A stretch of 64,000 nt of DNA, taken from assembly GCA_947525975.1 (NCBI GenBank), contig CANNVE010000007.1, forward strand, positions 1 to 64,000, read 5' to 3'. Both the position numbers and the translations under genes were made by a program. Below the pieces are notes generated by a model. The model saw only the letters and a program-made list of their open reading frames with translations, was not told the DNA's origin and ran no database searches. Source of the DNA: an uncultured Muribaculaceae bacterium. Lineage in GTDB: Bacteria; Bacteroidota; Bacteroidia; Bacteroidales; Muribaculaceae. Within the stretch, counting starts at the first letter, position 1, and each line of letters opens with the position of its first letter. Shown in pieces: positions 25,949 to 34,222 of the stretch.

Positions 25949-27208
25949 TCATTTCAGTCTGAAAGTCACAGGTACGTCGTAGTTGACTGACACCGGCACT
26001 CCATCTTTTTTGCCGGGAATCCAGCCGCTTGACAATGCCCTTTGGCAAGCCGCAATGGCCTCCTTGTCAAGGATTTCGTGGCCCGATGACCTTCGTATGG
26101 AAAACATGTCGGCATTGCCGTTGCGGTCAACCACGAAATTCACTATCACTCTGCCCTGCAGGCTGTCGCTGACGGCTTCGGAGGGATATCGCACCTGCTC
26201 GCTAAGCCTGCGCATCATTTCTACATCACCGCCATTGAATTCAGGCCACTCTACCCCATTAGCCTTATCGGCTGTCCACACGATCTCCAGGCTATCTGAA
26301 GTCACTATGCTGCCGCTATTAGCCGGTTCAGTCTTGATTTGATCGAGCGTGGCAGCTACTGCCGGAGTGCGCACCAGAGCCGAAGCGGCGATGGCGGCAG
26401 GCAGGATGGCGGCTGCGAACAGCCGGCGCACTGTCTTTGTCTTGATTTTGAACATCATTTTCACACGTTTTTTAAGTTGGGAATTATGCAGACAGTTGGC
26501 CAAAGGGCCCATAGTTGAGCCAACCGCTTTTCTCACAATGAGCATTTGATATGTTCGGGCATCGACTCCGCTGCGGAGCATAGCCTCGTCGACGGCGTAT
26601 TCGTGCTGAGCGCAAAGCTCGCGCCGCATCATCCACGCGCAAGGATTGAACCAGTTGAATGCCACCATCAACTGCGCCAGCATCAAGTCGGCGGAGTGGA
26701 GCGAGCGCACGTGCTCGAGCTCATGACCTATGACCATCATGTCATTTGCGTCATTCCTTGGCACCACAATCCAACGCCACCAACTGAAGGGGGATATGGC
26801 TTCATCGACAGTCACAAGCACCGCACCACCAAGATCGCGCTTCTCTCCGCGCTTGATCAGGAGCGATATGCGAGCGATGGAATATAAGGCGAATCCCAAA
26901 GCAAGCGCCAGTCCCGAGGCATACGCCACCGGCAGCATACGCCACAACGGCGCCGGCTCGGCCTCATCGGCAACGATAGCTTTCGTCATCCCGAATGTGA
27001 TGTCGCCAGCCTGGTAGCCTTCTCCTCCGGACCACCCGCCGAGCCAAGGCATCAACGCCGGAGCCGCAAGGGCCAGAAGATAGATCGACAGAATCACCTT
27101 GCGGTTGAACTGATGGAAAGTGGCTCCGGCAAGACCCACCTTATAAATAAGGAAGCAGACCGCGAGGACTAAAGCCGAGCTGATAGCGTAGATTGTGAGC
27201 GAAGCCAT
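25949..27208 (-). CDS. BlaR1/MecR1-like M56 metallopeptidase with TonB C-domain
   Basis: 419 residues from the ATG at 27208. Membrane helices near 5-25, 38-55 and 88-110, then the M56 zinc motif HELEHVRSLHSAD near residue 185 with the downstream ELCAQHEYAVDEAML. A fourth helix (LFAAAILPAAIAASALV) leads to a periplasmic part. Residues about 325-419 form a TonB_C-like domain (VRYPSEAVSDSLQGRVIVNF, SSGWIPGKKDGVPVSVNYDV) in place of the penicillin-binding sensor of classical BlaR1. It probably senses an envelope signal and triggers cleavage of the partner BlaI-type repressor, whose stop lies 2 bp before its start. Confidence 0.9.
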   Translation of the reverse strand: MASLTIYAISSALVLAVCFLIYKVGLAGATFHQFNRKVILSIYLLALAAPALMPWLGGWSGGEGYQAGDITFGMTKAIVADEAEPAPLWRMLPVAYASGLALALGFALYSIARISLLIKRGEKRDLGGAVLVTVDEAISPFSWWRWIVVPRNDANDMMVIGHELEHVRSLHSADLMLAQLMVAFNWFNPCAWMMRRELCAQHEYAVDEAMLRSGVDARTYQMLIVRKAVGSTMGPLANCLHNSQLKKRVKMMFKIKTKTVRRLFAAAILPAAIAASALVRTPAVAATLDQIKTEPANSGSIVTSDSLEIVWTADKANGVEWPEFNGGDVEMMRRLSEQVRYPSEAVSDSLQGRVIVNFVVDRNGNADMFSIRRSSGHEILDKEAIAACQRALSSGWIPGKKDGVPVSVNYDVPVTFRLK

Positions 27209-27210
27209 GA

Positions 27211-27585
27211 TCAATCCTTGTTTTGACGTTCGATTATGTCGATTATCTCCTTCAGCTCATCCACCGATATAGCCTCGTCCTTTACGAATGCCGAGACTAT
27301 GCTTCGGTATGAGTTATTGAAAAATCTGCTTATCACTCCCTTCACCGCCATTTTGCGGTATTCGTCGAGATCTACCGCGGGCATGAAATACAATGACGCT
27401 CCACGCTTTTCTCTCCGCAGGTAGCCTTTGCTTTCGAGTATGTGCACATAGGTGCTGATTGTGTTGAAATGCGGCCGGGGCTCTTCATAGCTCTCCAACG
27501 CTTCGCGCACAGTCATCTCGCCATGAAGCCAATAGTGGCGCATCACCTCTTCTTCCTTCTCTGTAAGTTTTTGCAGGGTTTCCAT
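27211..27585 (-). CDS. BlaI/MecI/CopY-family repressor
   Basis: 124 residues. Winged-helix DNA-binding domain at about 5-75 (KLTEKEEEVMRHYW, then NTISTYVHILESKGYLRR) followed by a helical dimer domain. The usual cleavage site for BlaR1-type partners lies at the junction of the two. It precedes and nearly overlaps the M56 gene. Two perfect palindromes in its promoter are the expected operators, so the pair is autoregulated. Confidence 0.94.
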   Translation of the reverse strand: METLQKLTEKEEEVMRHYWLHGEMTVREALESYEEPRPHFNTISTYVHILESKGYLRREKRGASLYFMPAVDLDEYRKMAVKGVISRFFNNSYRSIVSAFVKDEAISVDELKEIIDIIERQNKD

Positions 27586-27591
27586 ATGCTC

Positions 27592-27607
27592 AACTAAATA
27601 TTTAGTT
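27592..27607. promoter_or_regulatory. BlaI-type operator 1
   Basis: Perfect 16-bp palindrome AACTAAATATTTAGTT, 7 bp upstream of the repressor start. Confidence 0.75.
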
Positions 27608-27612
27608 CAATG

Positions 27613-27620
27613 CGAAATTA
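27613..27620 (-). promoter_or_regulatory. -7 box of the blaI-blaR1-like pair, one mismatch
   Basis: TAATTTCG on the minus strand, one base off TAnnTTTG. It lies exactly between the two operator palindromes, so repressor binding would cover it. Confidence 0.55.
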
Positions 27621-27621
27621 C

Positions 27622-27637
27622 AACTAAAATTTTAGTT
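27622..27637. promoter_or_regulatory. BlaI-type operator 2
   Basis: Perfect 16-bp palindrome AACTAAAATTTTAGTT, its centre 30 bp from the centre of operator 1, about three helical turns. Confidence 0.75.
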
Positions 27638-27707
27638 TACACAAGAAACACCGCTAAATAATGCAAAAGACACATATATTTTTCCCCTCACCTCCACAAA
27701 GCCAAAG

Positions 27708-27735
27708 GGCCGTGCCTGAATATTCAGGCACAGCC
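27708..27735 (-). terminator. Hairpin after the MFS gene
   Basis: Perfect 20-bp palindrome GTGCCTGAATATTCAGGCAC (27712-27731), extended by GGC/GCC outside one mismatch. It follows the minus-strand MFS stop. The downstream T content is modest. Confidence 0.55.
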
Positions 27736-27762
27736 CCAAGATATCGCGTTGACGGCAAGCGG

Positions 27763-28962
27763 TCACATTTCGGGAGTGAGGCGCCTTGTCAACAATGCCG
27801 AAATCGCGATGAGGATGCCGAGCGCCACAAACACTATCGCCGTGGAGTGCAGCACCTCGCCGATGCCTACAAGAGGCGACACTATTCCGCCCACGATGTA
27901 TCCCATGATGCCGAGCAGAGCCGAGGCCTCGCCTGCATGCTCGCGGCCTTCGTTCATGGCAAGGGTGTTGGTGGTGGTGAAAATGAAGCCAAGCCCGAGC
28001 AATATCACGCACATGCACACCTCAAAGCCGACGATGCTCTTTATATGCCACAAAGCGTAAGCCTGGGCCACGCAGCCAATGAGCACAAGCGCCGCCCCGA
28101 GCATCGCGGCTTTCTTCAAAGGCTTGAACCTGACGGCAAGAGAAGACCCGGCCACCACAAAGATGGCATTGGCGCCGATGACGAGGCCGTAATGAGTCTG
28201 CGACATGCCGTAATGAGTCTGCAATATGAACGGAGCCGCCGAAATATAAGCGAACAGCAGGCCGAGGGCCACGCCCTTGAATACGACGTGGAGCATGAAA
28301 CGCCCGTCAGACACCAGTCCTTTATATCCTTTGAATGATTGCCATACAGATCCCTTCGTGCGCATCGACGGAGTGAGCGTCTCTTTGCCGAACATCGTCA
28401 TCACAAGCACCAGAACCGCCAAGACAGCAAGCACCACAAAGATGCCTTTCCAGCCATAGGCGTCGGCTGTGACGCCGCCCAGCACCGGAGCCGATGCCGG
28501 AGCCACGCCGTTGATGGCGCCGATCAGAGCCATCATCTTGGCCAGCTGCCTGCCATTGTAGAGATCCGCCGGCATGGTGCGCGAAAGCAGGTAGCCGGCC
28601 GAGGCGCCGATGCCTTGGAAAAATCTGCATCCTATAAAGAAATGTATCGTAGGCGAGAAGACGCTCACCACCGCCGCCACAATAAAGAGCGACAGCGCCA
28701 ACACCAGTATCGGCTTGCGTCCGTAATGGTCGCTCATCGGCCCAAACACTAGCTGGCCCACCGCAAGTCCCGCCATGCCCGAGGTCAAGCCCATCTGCAC
28801 TACGGGGATCGACGTATGGAAAAACCTGCACATCGCCGGAAGCGCAGGCGTGAACATATCATTGACAAATGACCCTAATGTGCTGAGAAGCACCATCAGA
28901 GCCACAAAATACCATAAGCGCGGGCGCACCGCCTGGTCATCGGTTTGTGTGGGTGTTGACAT
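27763..28962 (-). CDS. Bcr/CflA-type multidrug MFS transporter
   Basis: 399 residues with twelve predicted membrane helices, the drug:proton antiporter-1 layout. The loop motif GPMSDHYGRKPILVL near residue 74 and the helix-5 segment NGVAPASAPVLGGV near 153 are typical of Bcr/CflA pumps for bicyclomycin, chloramphenicol and similar drugs. The substrate cannot be told from sequence. It stands alone between the blaI-like operator region and the divergent ABC operon, and no clear promoter box was found for it. Confidence 0.9.
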   Translation of the reverse strand: MSTPTQTDDQAVRPRLWYFVALMVLLSTLGSFVNDMFTPALPAMCRFFHTSIPVVQMGLTSGMAGLAVGQLVFGPMSDHYGRKPILVLALSLFIVAAVVSVFSPTIHFFIGCRFFQGIGASAGYLLSRTMPADLYNGRQLAKMMALIGAINGVAPASAPVLGGVTADAYGWKGIFVVLAVLAVLVLVMTMFGKETLTPSMRTKGSVWQSFKGYKGLVSDGRFMLHVVFKGVALGLLFAYISAAPFILQTHYGMSQTHYGLVIGANAIFVVAGSSLAVRFKPLKKAAMLGAALVLIGCVAQAYALWHIKSIVGFEVCMCVILLGLGFIFTTTNTLAMNEGREHAGEASALLGIMGYIVGGIVSPLVGIGEVLHSTAIVFVALGILIAISALLTRRLTPEM

Positions 28963-29092
28963 AAGCCGCTATTCTGTTAACGTTTATCTGAATAACAAGC
29001 CCGGCAGCTTTTTGTTGGCGTCTTGATTCGTCATTAAATAAAAAAATTTGAATTTTTTTTGCCAAAAATTTTGTGATTCTAAAAATTGCGAT

Positions 29093-29100
29093 TACCTTTG
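29093..29100 (+). promoter_or_regulatory. -7 box of the ABC/MacAB-type operon
   Basis: TACCTTTG, a perfect TAnnTTTG box, with TTTTG about 19 bp upstream. The predicted start site falls inside the GntR operator at 29102-29125. Confidence 0.75.
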
Positions 29101-29101
29101 C

Positions 29102-29125
29102 AGTGTATTAGTATGGTAGTACACT
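29102..29125. promoter_or_regulatory. YtrA-type GntR operator
   Basis: Inverted repeat AGTGTA-N12-TACACT immediately after the -7 box. Bacillus YtrA binds AGTGTA-N13-TACACT, so this is very probably the site of the YtrA-type regulator encoded at 30842. Bound repressor would block transcription start. Confidence 0.75.
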
Positions 29126-29183
29126 ATTAACGCATATCAAATCATCCACCCCATACACTAAACAACAACAAAAACCAACTATA

Positions 29184-30026
29184 ATGCTAAACATCACCAA
29201 TCTCACGTTCAGCTATCCGAAGCAGCCCAAGCCTGTGATCGACGATCTGAGCATCCGCATCGAAGCCGGAGGAGTATACGGTCTGCTTGGCCCGAACGGC
29301 GCAGGAAAGAGCACCCTGCTCTACCTGATTTCAGGACTGCTCACGCCTAAAAGCGGCAGCATCGACCTATTCGGCGTCAACACGCGCCTGCGTCGCCCCC
29401 AGACACTTCAAGACATTTTCATCGTGCCCGAAGAGTTTGTGCTGCCCGATGTCACGCTCTCCTCATTCGTCAAGACATATTCCGCCTTCTACCCCAATTT
29501 CTCAATGGAGGACATGAAAGCGCATCTTGACACGTTTGAGATGGCGGGCAGCGACTTCCGCCTCGGCGCCCTTTCGATGGGCCAGAAAAAGAAAATATAC
29601 ATGAGCTTAGCCCTCGCCACCAATACTCCCCTTATGCTGATGGACGAGCCCACAAACGGCCTCGACATTCCCGGCAAGGCAAGCTTCCGCCGCTTCATAG
29701 CATCGAAGATGGACGACACCCGCGCCATAATGATATCCACCCACCAGGTGCGAGACATCGACCAGCTTCTCGACAATGTCATCATACTCGACCGCCACAA
29801 CGTGCGCCTCGTGGCATCGATGCAGGACGTGGCCGAACGGCTGACATTCAAACTCTCAAACAACCCTGAGGAAATCAACAACGCCCTGCTGCGAATGCCT
29901 GACCTAAACGGCACCATGATCGTCAAGCCAAACGACAACCAAACCGAGACAAACGTGAATCTCGAGCTCCTTTTCCAGCTCGCCATCACCCGACCCGAAA
30001 TCATATCACAACTCTTCGACCGATGA
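29184..30026 (+). CDS. ABC transporter ATP-binding protein, YtrB-like
   Basis: 280 residues. Walker A GPNGAGKST near residue 38, signature LSMGQKKK near 131 (Met in place of the usual Gly/Ser), Walker B LMLMDEPTNGLD near 152, then a C-terminal extension of about 70 residues. First gene of a long operon that also encodes its YtrA-type regulator, the layout of the Bacillus ytr operon that responds to cell-wall antibiotics. The next gene, a membrane protein, overlaps it by ATGA and is the likely permease. Confidence 0.9.
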   Translation: MLNITNLTFSYPKQPKPVIDDLSIRIEAGGVYGLLGPNGAGKSTLLYLISGLLTPKSGSIDLFGVNTRLRRPQTLQDIFIVPEEFVLPDVTLSSFVKTYSAFYPNFSMEDMKAHLDTFEMAGSDFRLGALSMGQKKKIYMSLALATNTPLMLMDEPTNGLDIPGKASFRRFIASKMDDTRAIMISTHQVRDIDQLLDNVIILDRHNVRLVASMQDVAERLTFKLSNNPEEINNALLRMPDLNGTMIVKPNDNQTETNVNLELLFQLAITRPEIISQLFDR

Positions 30027-30823
30027 AAACCGACAAGACCAATCTGCTGAGCGTGCTGCGGCTGGAACTGCACGACAATGGCAAGAAATACCTGATGTGG
30101 ACCTTGATACTGATCGGCGCCCTTGCCGCTATCACCTGCTTCGCCGCAATCACTTCATACCACCAGTACAACCCCTCATACGAGAGATATTCCACAAACG
30201 ATCCTTTGTATAATTTCGAGCATGTCACATTCTGGATGGGCATCATAATACTCGGATGCATAGGAGCCTCGCTGATTTTCGCACCGCTCAAATCCAAAGG
30301 AGGCGCAATCTCCAACCTTATGCTTCCGGCCACGCAGCTTGACAAGTACCTTTCCCGCTGGATCATTTTCGTGCCCGCATTCATAGCCATCTATTACATA
30401 TGCTTCCAGATCGTTGACATTGGCCGCTATCTGATACTGTATTCCCTGCTTGACAACCACACGTATCTGCACCTGTTCGGATTCAATGTGTTCGGCATGG
30501 AGACTACCGGAGTGTGCATGACGCTGAGCCTTTCCCTCTTCGGGCAATCGCTCTTCGTGCTCGGAAGCGCCGTATGGCCCAGGCACGGATACCTCTATAC
30601 GGCTCTCTCTGCATTCGGCATAATAGCCGTGTGCTCAATAGCGGCAGGCCTGTACTACTCTTTCCTGATAAACAGCACGATGGAGTTCTACAAATCAGGA
30701 TTCACCCTTAATGACACAGCGATGTTATGGACAGTGGTAATCCTGGCCTTCCTGGGCACGCTCGTAAACTACACTCTGGCTTATTTCCGCTACCGCGAAA
30801 TTGAGATAGTGCAGCGGTGGTAA
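30023..30823 (+). CDS. ABC transporter membrane protein
   Basis: 266 residues with about six membrane helices (near 21-41, 70-90, 112-132, 160-180, 195-217, 235-257). No family signature that I recognise beyond the general ABC-2 look. Its start overlaps the ATPase stop, and the regulator gene follows after 18 bp; together they form a YtrA-regulated transporter. What it moves is unknown. Confidence 0.8.
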   Translation: MKTDKTNLLSVLRLELHDNGKKYLMWTLILIGALAAITCFAAITSYHQYNPSYERYSTNDPLYNFEHVTFWMGIIILGCIGASLIFAPLKSKGGAISNLMLPATQLDKYLSRWIIFVPAFIAIYYICFQIVDIGRYLILYSLLDNHTYLHLFGFNVFGMETTGVCMTLSLSLFGQSLFVLGSAVWPRHGYLYTALSAFGIIAVCSIAAGLYYSFLINSTMEFYKSGFTLNDTAMLWTVVILAFLGTLVNYTLAYFRYREIEIVQRW

Positions 30824-30841
30824 CAACCACAAAAATCAATC

Positions 30842-31231
30842 ATGGAATTTAAGGAAAACGCAAAACCCATATACCTGCAGATAGCCGACCGCATCTGCGA
30901 CGAGATTCTCGCCGGCGTCTACAAGCCCGACAGCAGGGTGCCATCTGTGCGCGAATACGCGATCACCGTCCAGGTCAACGCCAACACGGTGATGCGATCC
31001 TACCTGCATCTCGCGGCCAAGGACATCATCGCCAACCGGCGCGGCATAGGATTCTTCACCACATCCGATGCCATAGAGCGCATACACCAATGGCGCAAGG
31101 CCGAATTTTTCGACCACGAAGCCAACTACTTCTTCTCGCGCCTGAGCACCATGGGCATCACGCCAGAGGCCTTGGAAAAGCTATACGCCGAATATCTCGA
31201 ATCAAAACAGAATCAAATCACACAATCATGA
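30842..31231 (+). CDS. GntR-family regulator, YtrA subfamily
   Basis: 129 residues, the short YtrA type with a winged-helix domain and only a small C-terminal helical part. YLQIADRICDEILAG near residue 11, VPSVREYAITVQVNANTVMR near 34 and the wing NRRGIGFFT near 66 are typical. It should bind the AGTGTA-N12-TACACT site at the operon promoter and so control its own operon. The next gene overlaps it as ATGA. Confidence 0.93.
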   Translation: MEFKENAKPIYLQIADRICDEILAGVYKPDSRVPSVREYAITVQVNANTVMRSYLHLAAKDIIANRRGIGFFTTSDAIERIHQWRKAEFFDHEANYFFSRLSTMGITPEALEKLYAEYLESKQNQITQS

Positions 31232-31989
31232 AAAAAACCACATACATCATTATCGCCCTGGCCGTATTGCCGCTCATATTGGTGTTTCTGTCGCCATTCA
31301 TATTCCTGCTCTACGCCGAGAAAGAAGGCGACCGCCACATAGCGCTCTCTGAAATAATGACGCAGGATCAGACTCGGGCATTCGACCGCGTGACAATCGG
31401 AATCGGCTCATACCTCGGCATGACCGACAAAATGAATTTCGTAGTGCGCAAAGGCGATGCACATAGGGTAATTTTCCCGGAAAACATCAGTAACTTCATC
31501 TCCTACGAGGTCAAAGACAGCAATCTGCATGTAGACTTCAATAACGCAGACGATTACTACAGATTCTTCATCGGAGATACCCTCCTGATCATCGAGACTC
31601 CGGAGATAAAGAGCGTTGAGAGCGACCTCTCGCAACGCCTCATCATCGACGGATTCAAGCTCCGGTCGGAAGAAATCAACTTCGGCGGCTCAATATGGCT
31701 CAACAATTGCGACATCGACTCCCTCACCCTAAACGACGCCTACTTCCTTCGCCTCAACGACAGTCACGTTTCGCTCGCCGACGTCAGCACCTCAAAGCAG
31801 TTCGAGACCGCCACTTTCGACGGACGCATAGATTCGCTCGTCATCACTTCGCACCAATACGGCTCGGAATTCACATACAACGACGCAAACATAGGCCATA
31901 TCCGCCTCAATCCTGACCATGGCCGCATCAACGTATGGCTCGCACAGCCTCTAACCATCAACAACGACGCAAATGGAACCAATGATTAA
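31228..31989 (+). CDS. Membrane-anchored protein, DUF2807-like
   Basis: 253 residues from the ATG at 31228. One N-terminal hydrophobic segment (YIIIALAVLPLILVFLSPF) anchors it; the rest is predicted extracytoplasmic and beta-rich, with repeating short strands such as FETATFDGRIDSLVIT and NDANIGHIRLN that recall the DUF2807 auto-transporter head fold. Similarity is only by pattern. It overlaps the GntR gene upstream and the next ATPase gene by 17 bp, so it belongs to the same machine or its sensing. Confidence 0.65.
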   Translation: MKKTTYIIIALAVLPLILVFLSPFIFLLYAEKEGDRHIALSEIMTQDQTRAFDRVTIGIGSYLGMTDKMNFVVRKGDAHRVIFPENISNFISYEVKDSNLHVDFNNADDYYRFFIGDTLLIIETPEIKSVESDLSQRLIIDGFKLRSEEINFGGSIWLNNCDIDSLTLNDAYFLRLNDSHVSLADVSTSKQFETATFDGRIDSLVITSHQYGSEFTYNDANIGHIRLNPDHGRINVWLAQPLTINNDANGTND

Positions 31990-32665
31990 GCTCACCGACA
32001 TCAACAAGACCTATCCGGGAGCAGTGCCCCTGCATGTGCTCAAAGGCGTCAACCTTGAAATAGAAAGGGGCGAACTGGTATCGATCATGGGAGCTTCGGG
32101 CTCGGGAAAATCGACCTTGCTCAATATCCTCGGCATCCTCGACAATTATGACACGGGCGAATACATACTCGACGGCATGCTCATACGCACCCTGAGCGAG
32201 AACAAGGCTGCCGAAATGCGCAATCACAAGATAGGATTCGTATTCCAGTCATTCAACCTGATCAACTACAAAGACGCCCTCGAAAACGTGGCGCTCCCCC
32301 TCTTCTACCAGGGATTCTCGCGCAAGAAGCGCAACGCCATGGCCCTCGAGCAGCTCGACCGCATGGGCCTCAAAGACTGGAGCCACCACCTGCCTTCGGA
32401 AATGTCGGGCGGACAGAAACAGCGCGTGGCCATAGCCCGGGCGCTCATCACAAATCCGGCTGTGCTCCTCGCCGACGAGCCCACTGGCGCCCTCGACAGC
32501 AAGACATCGGTAGAGGTGATGCAGATATTCCGCCAGCTCAACGGCGAAGGGGTCACCACGGTGATCGTAACCCACGACCCCAAAGTGGCCATGCAGACCA
32601 ACCGCACCATCCGCATCAGCGACGGACTCATCATTCCCGACGATCAATTAGCGGTTAGTAATTAG
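31973..32665 (+). CDS. MacB/LolD-type ABC ATPase
   Basis: 230 residues; an in-frame ATG three codons later (31982) is an alternative start. Walker A GASGSGKST near residue 39, Q-loop FVFQSFNLI near 88, signature MSGGQKQRVAIARAL near 144 and Walker B VLLADEPTGALD near 164. It energises the two MacB-like permeases that follow. Its last residues QLAVSN are encoded by the start of the inverted repeat at 32645-32753, so the repeat has supplied the stop codon. Confidence 0.93.
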   Translation: MEPMIKLTDINKTYPGAVPLHVLKGVNLEIERGELVSIMGASGSGKSTLLNILGILDNYDTGEYILDGMLIRTLSENKAAEMRNHKIGFVFQSFNLINYKDALENVALPLFYQGFSRKKRNAMALEQLDRMGLKDWSHHLPSEMSGGQKQRVAIARALITNPAVLLADEPTGALDSKTSVEVMQIFRQLNGEGVTTVIVTHDPKVAMQTNRTIRISDGLIIPDDQLAVSN

Positions 32666-32753
32666 CAGTTAGTGATTTTTCTCTACTCACTGTTTTATTA
32701 ATTGATTCCCCACCCCCAATAATTACTAATTCCTAATTACTAACTCCTAATTG
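32645..32753. repeat. Imperfect inverted repeat, copy 1
   Basis: 33-nt arms at 32645-32677 and 32721-32753 match at 28 positions and are built of TTAGTAATTAG-like units; the spacer is 43 nt. A second copy is at 32867-32975 through the 222-bp duplication. It resembles short AT-rich repeat sequences scattered in other genomes. Confidence 0.8.
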
Positions 32754-32760
32754 AATAAAG

Positions 32761-32880
32761 ATGTTTGACCTCGCCAAAGAAATATGGCAGACGATGACCA
32801 CCAGCAAACTGCGCACCATCCAACCGCACCATCCGCATCAGCGACGGACTCATCATTCCCGACGATCAATTAGCGGTTAG
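32761..32880 (+). pseudogene. Truncated copy of the permease start
   Basis: The first copy of the duplication leaves an ATG and the first 20 codons of the MacB-like permease, then runs out of frame into ATPase-derived DNA and stops after 39 codons. Only the ATG at 32983 opens the full permease. Translation of this stub could affect expression of the real gene. Confidence 0.85.
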
Positions 32881-32982
32881 TAATTAGCAGTTAGTGATTT
32901 TTCTCTACTCACTGTTTTATTAATTGATTCCCCACCCCCAATAATTACTAATTCCTAATTACTAACTCCTAATTGAATAAAG

Positions 32983-34203
32983 ATGTTTGACCTCGCCAAA
33001 GAAATATGGCAGACGATGACCACCAGCAAACTGCGCACCATCCTCACGGGAATTTCGGTGGCATGGGGCATATTCATGCTCATCTTGCTTGTGGCCATAG
33101 CCAACGGCGTGCTGCTGCAATCGCAGGAAAACAGCCTCAAAAACGATCCTTTCCGCATAACATTGTGGAGCGGACGCACCTCAAAGCCCTACCAAGGCAT
33201 GAAGGAAGGTCGCCGCATCGACCTGAAAGGAAACGACATTCCCACGATAGAAGCAGCCAACTCGCCATCGATCGAATCTGTCTCAGCCACTATCTACATC
33301 AGAGGGCAGGTTTCCACCAACCGCGACTATCTGTCGAGCAGCTATTGCGAAGGCGTCTATCCGCAGTTCTTCACCGAAAGATACACAATAGTCAAGGGCA
33401 GGCCCATCAACCAGAGCGACATCCAGCATAAGCGCAAAGTGATGCTCGTGTGTGAGAAAGACGCAAAAATCCTGTTCCGGTCGGTCGACGAGGCTGTCGG
33501 AGGCAGAGTGAAAGTCGGAGACCTGTCATTCACCATAGTTGGCGTCTACGACCACAATTGGGACTCCAATCCAAAAGTGCCTTTCTCCACAGCTTACGCC
33601 CTAACCGGATATAACGGGAAGCTCGACGACGTGCACGTGCATCTTAAAGGCGTAGACAATGTGGAGCAGTCGGCCCAAGCCGAGAAGGCGGTGCGCGATG
33701 CCATGGCCAAAAGCCGGCAGTTTGATCCTGACGACCGGTCAGCCATCTACACCTACGACCGCTTTGAAAGCTATGTCAGCAATATCGAGAGCTCGAAGTA
33801 TCTCACATACGCCATGTGGATCATAGGCGGCCTCACGCTGATCACAGGTATCGTAGGCGTCAGCAACATCATGTTTGTCTCAGTGCGCGAGCGCACCCAT
33901 GAGATAGGCATACGCCGCGCCATCGGGGCCAAACCTCGCAAGATACTCACGCAGATACTCGTAGAGAGCGTGGCCCTCACCACCTGCTTCGGATACATAG
34001 GCATAGTCATGGGCGTGGCCGCAACCGAGGTAGTGAAAAAGGCCTTTGAAAACAACGAGACATTCCCCCTCAATCCCACCGTCGACATTTCCATCGCAAT
34101 CGAGGTGACTGTGGCCCTCATCATCGCCGGCGCCCTCGCAGGCATCTTCCCCGCCCTCCGCGCCCTGAAGGTAAAGCCCGTGGAAGCCCTGATGGAAGAA
34201 TAA
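32983..34203 (+). CDS. MacB-like ABC permease 1
   Basis: 406 residues. One N-terminal membrane helix (about 22-43), a periplasmic MacB core of about 230 residues, then three C-terminal helices (about 277-300, 325-350, 370-392) in an FtsX domain containing VRERTHEIGIRRAIGAKPRK near 302. It lacks its own ATPase domain, which is the separate gene at 31973. Together with permease 2 it likely forms a heterodimeric mechanotransmission-type exporter. Confidence 0.92.
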   Translation: MFDLAKEIWQTMTTSKLRTILTGISVAWGIFMLILLVAIANGVLLQSQENSLKNDPFRITLWSGRTSKPYQGMKEGRRIDLKGNDIPTIEAANSPSIESVSATIYIRGQVSTNRDYLSSSYCEGVYPQFFTERYTIVKGRPINQSDIQHKRKVMLVCEKDAKILFRSVDEAVGGRVKVGDLSFTIVGVYDHNWDSNPKVPFSTAYALTGYNGKLDDVHVHLKGVDNVEQSAQAEKAVRDAMAKSRQFDPDDRSAIYTYDRFESYVSNIESSKYLTYAMWIIGGLTLITGIVGVSNIMFVSVRERTHEIGIRRAIGAKPRKILTQILVESVALTTCFGYIGIVMGVAATEVVKKAFENNETFPLNPTVDISIAIEVTVALIIAGALAGIFPALRALKVKPVEALMEE

Positions 34204-34222
34204 TATTAATGCAGAATGCAAT

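Larger units (their letters stand above)
32599..33042 (+). repeat. Perfect 222-bp tandem duplication
   Basis: 32599-32820 and 32821-33042 are identical by eye, with 2 bp of extra identity at the junction. Each unit spans the last 67 bp of the ATPase gene, the intergenic inverted repeat and the first 60 bp of the permease gene. The ATPase is whole through the first copy and the permease through the second. Confidence 0.95.

Noticed and set aside
28963..29183. tRNA or riboswitch in this and other gaps
   Set aside because: No cloverleaf or conserved aptamer parts seen in any intergenic region by eye; a covariance search would be decisive.
32761..32982. ATG at 32761 as the start of the MacB-like permease
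   Set aside because: That copy leaves the permease frame after 20 codons; only the ATG at 32983 continues into the full protein.
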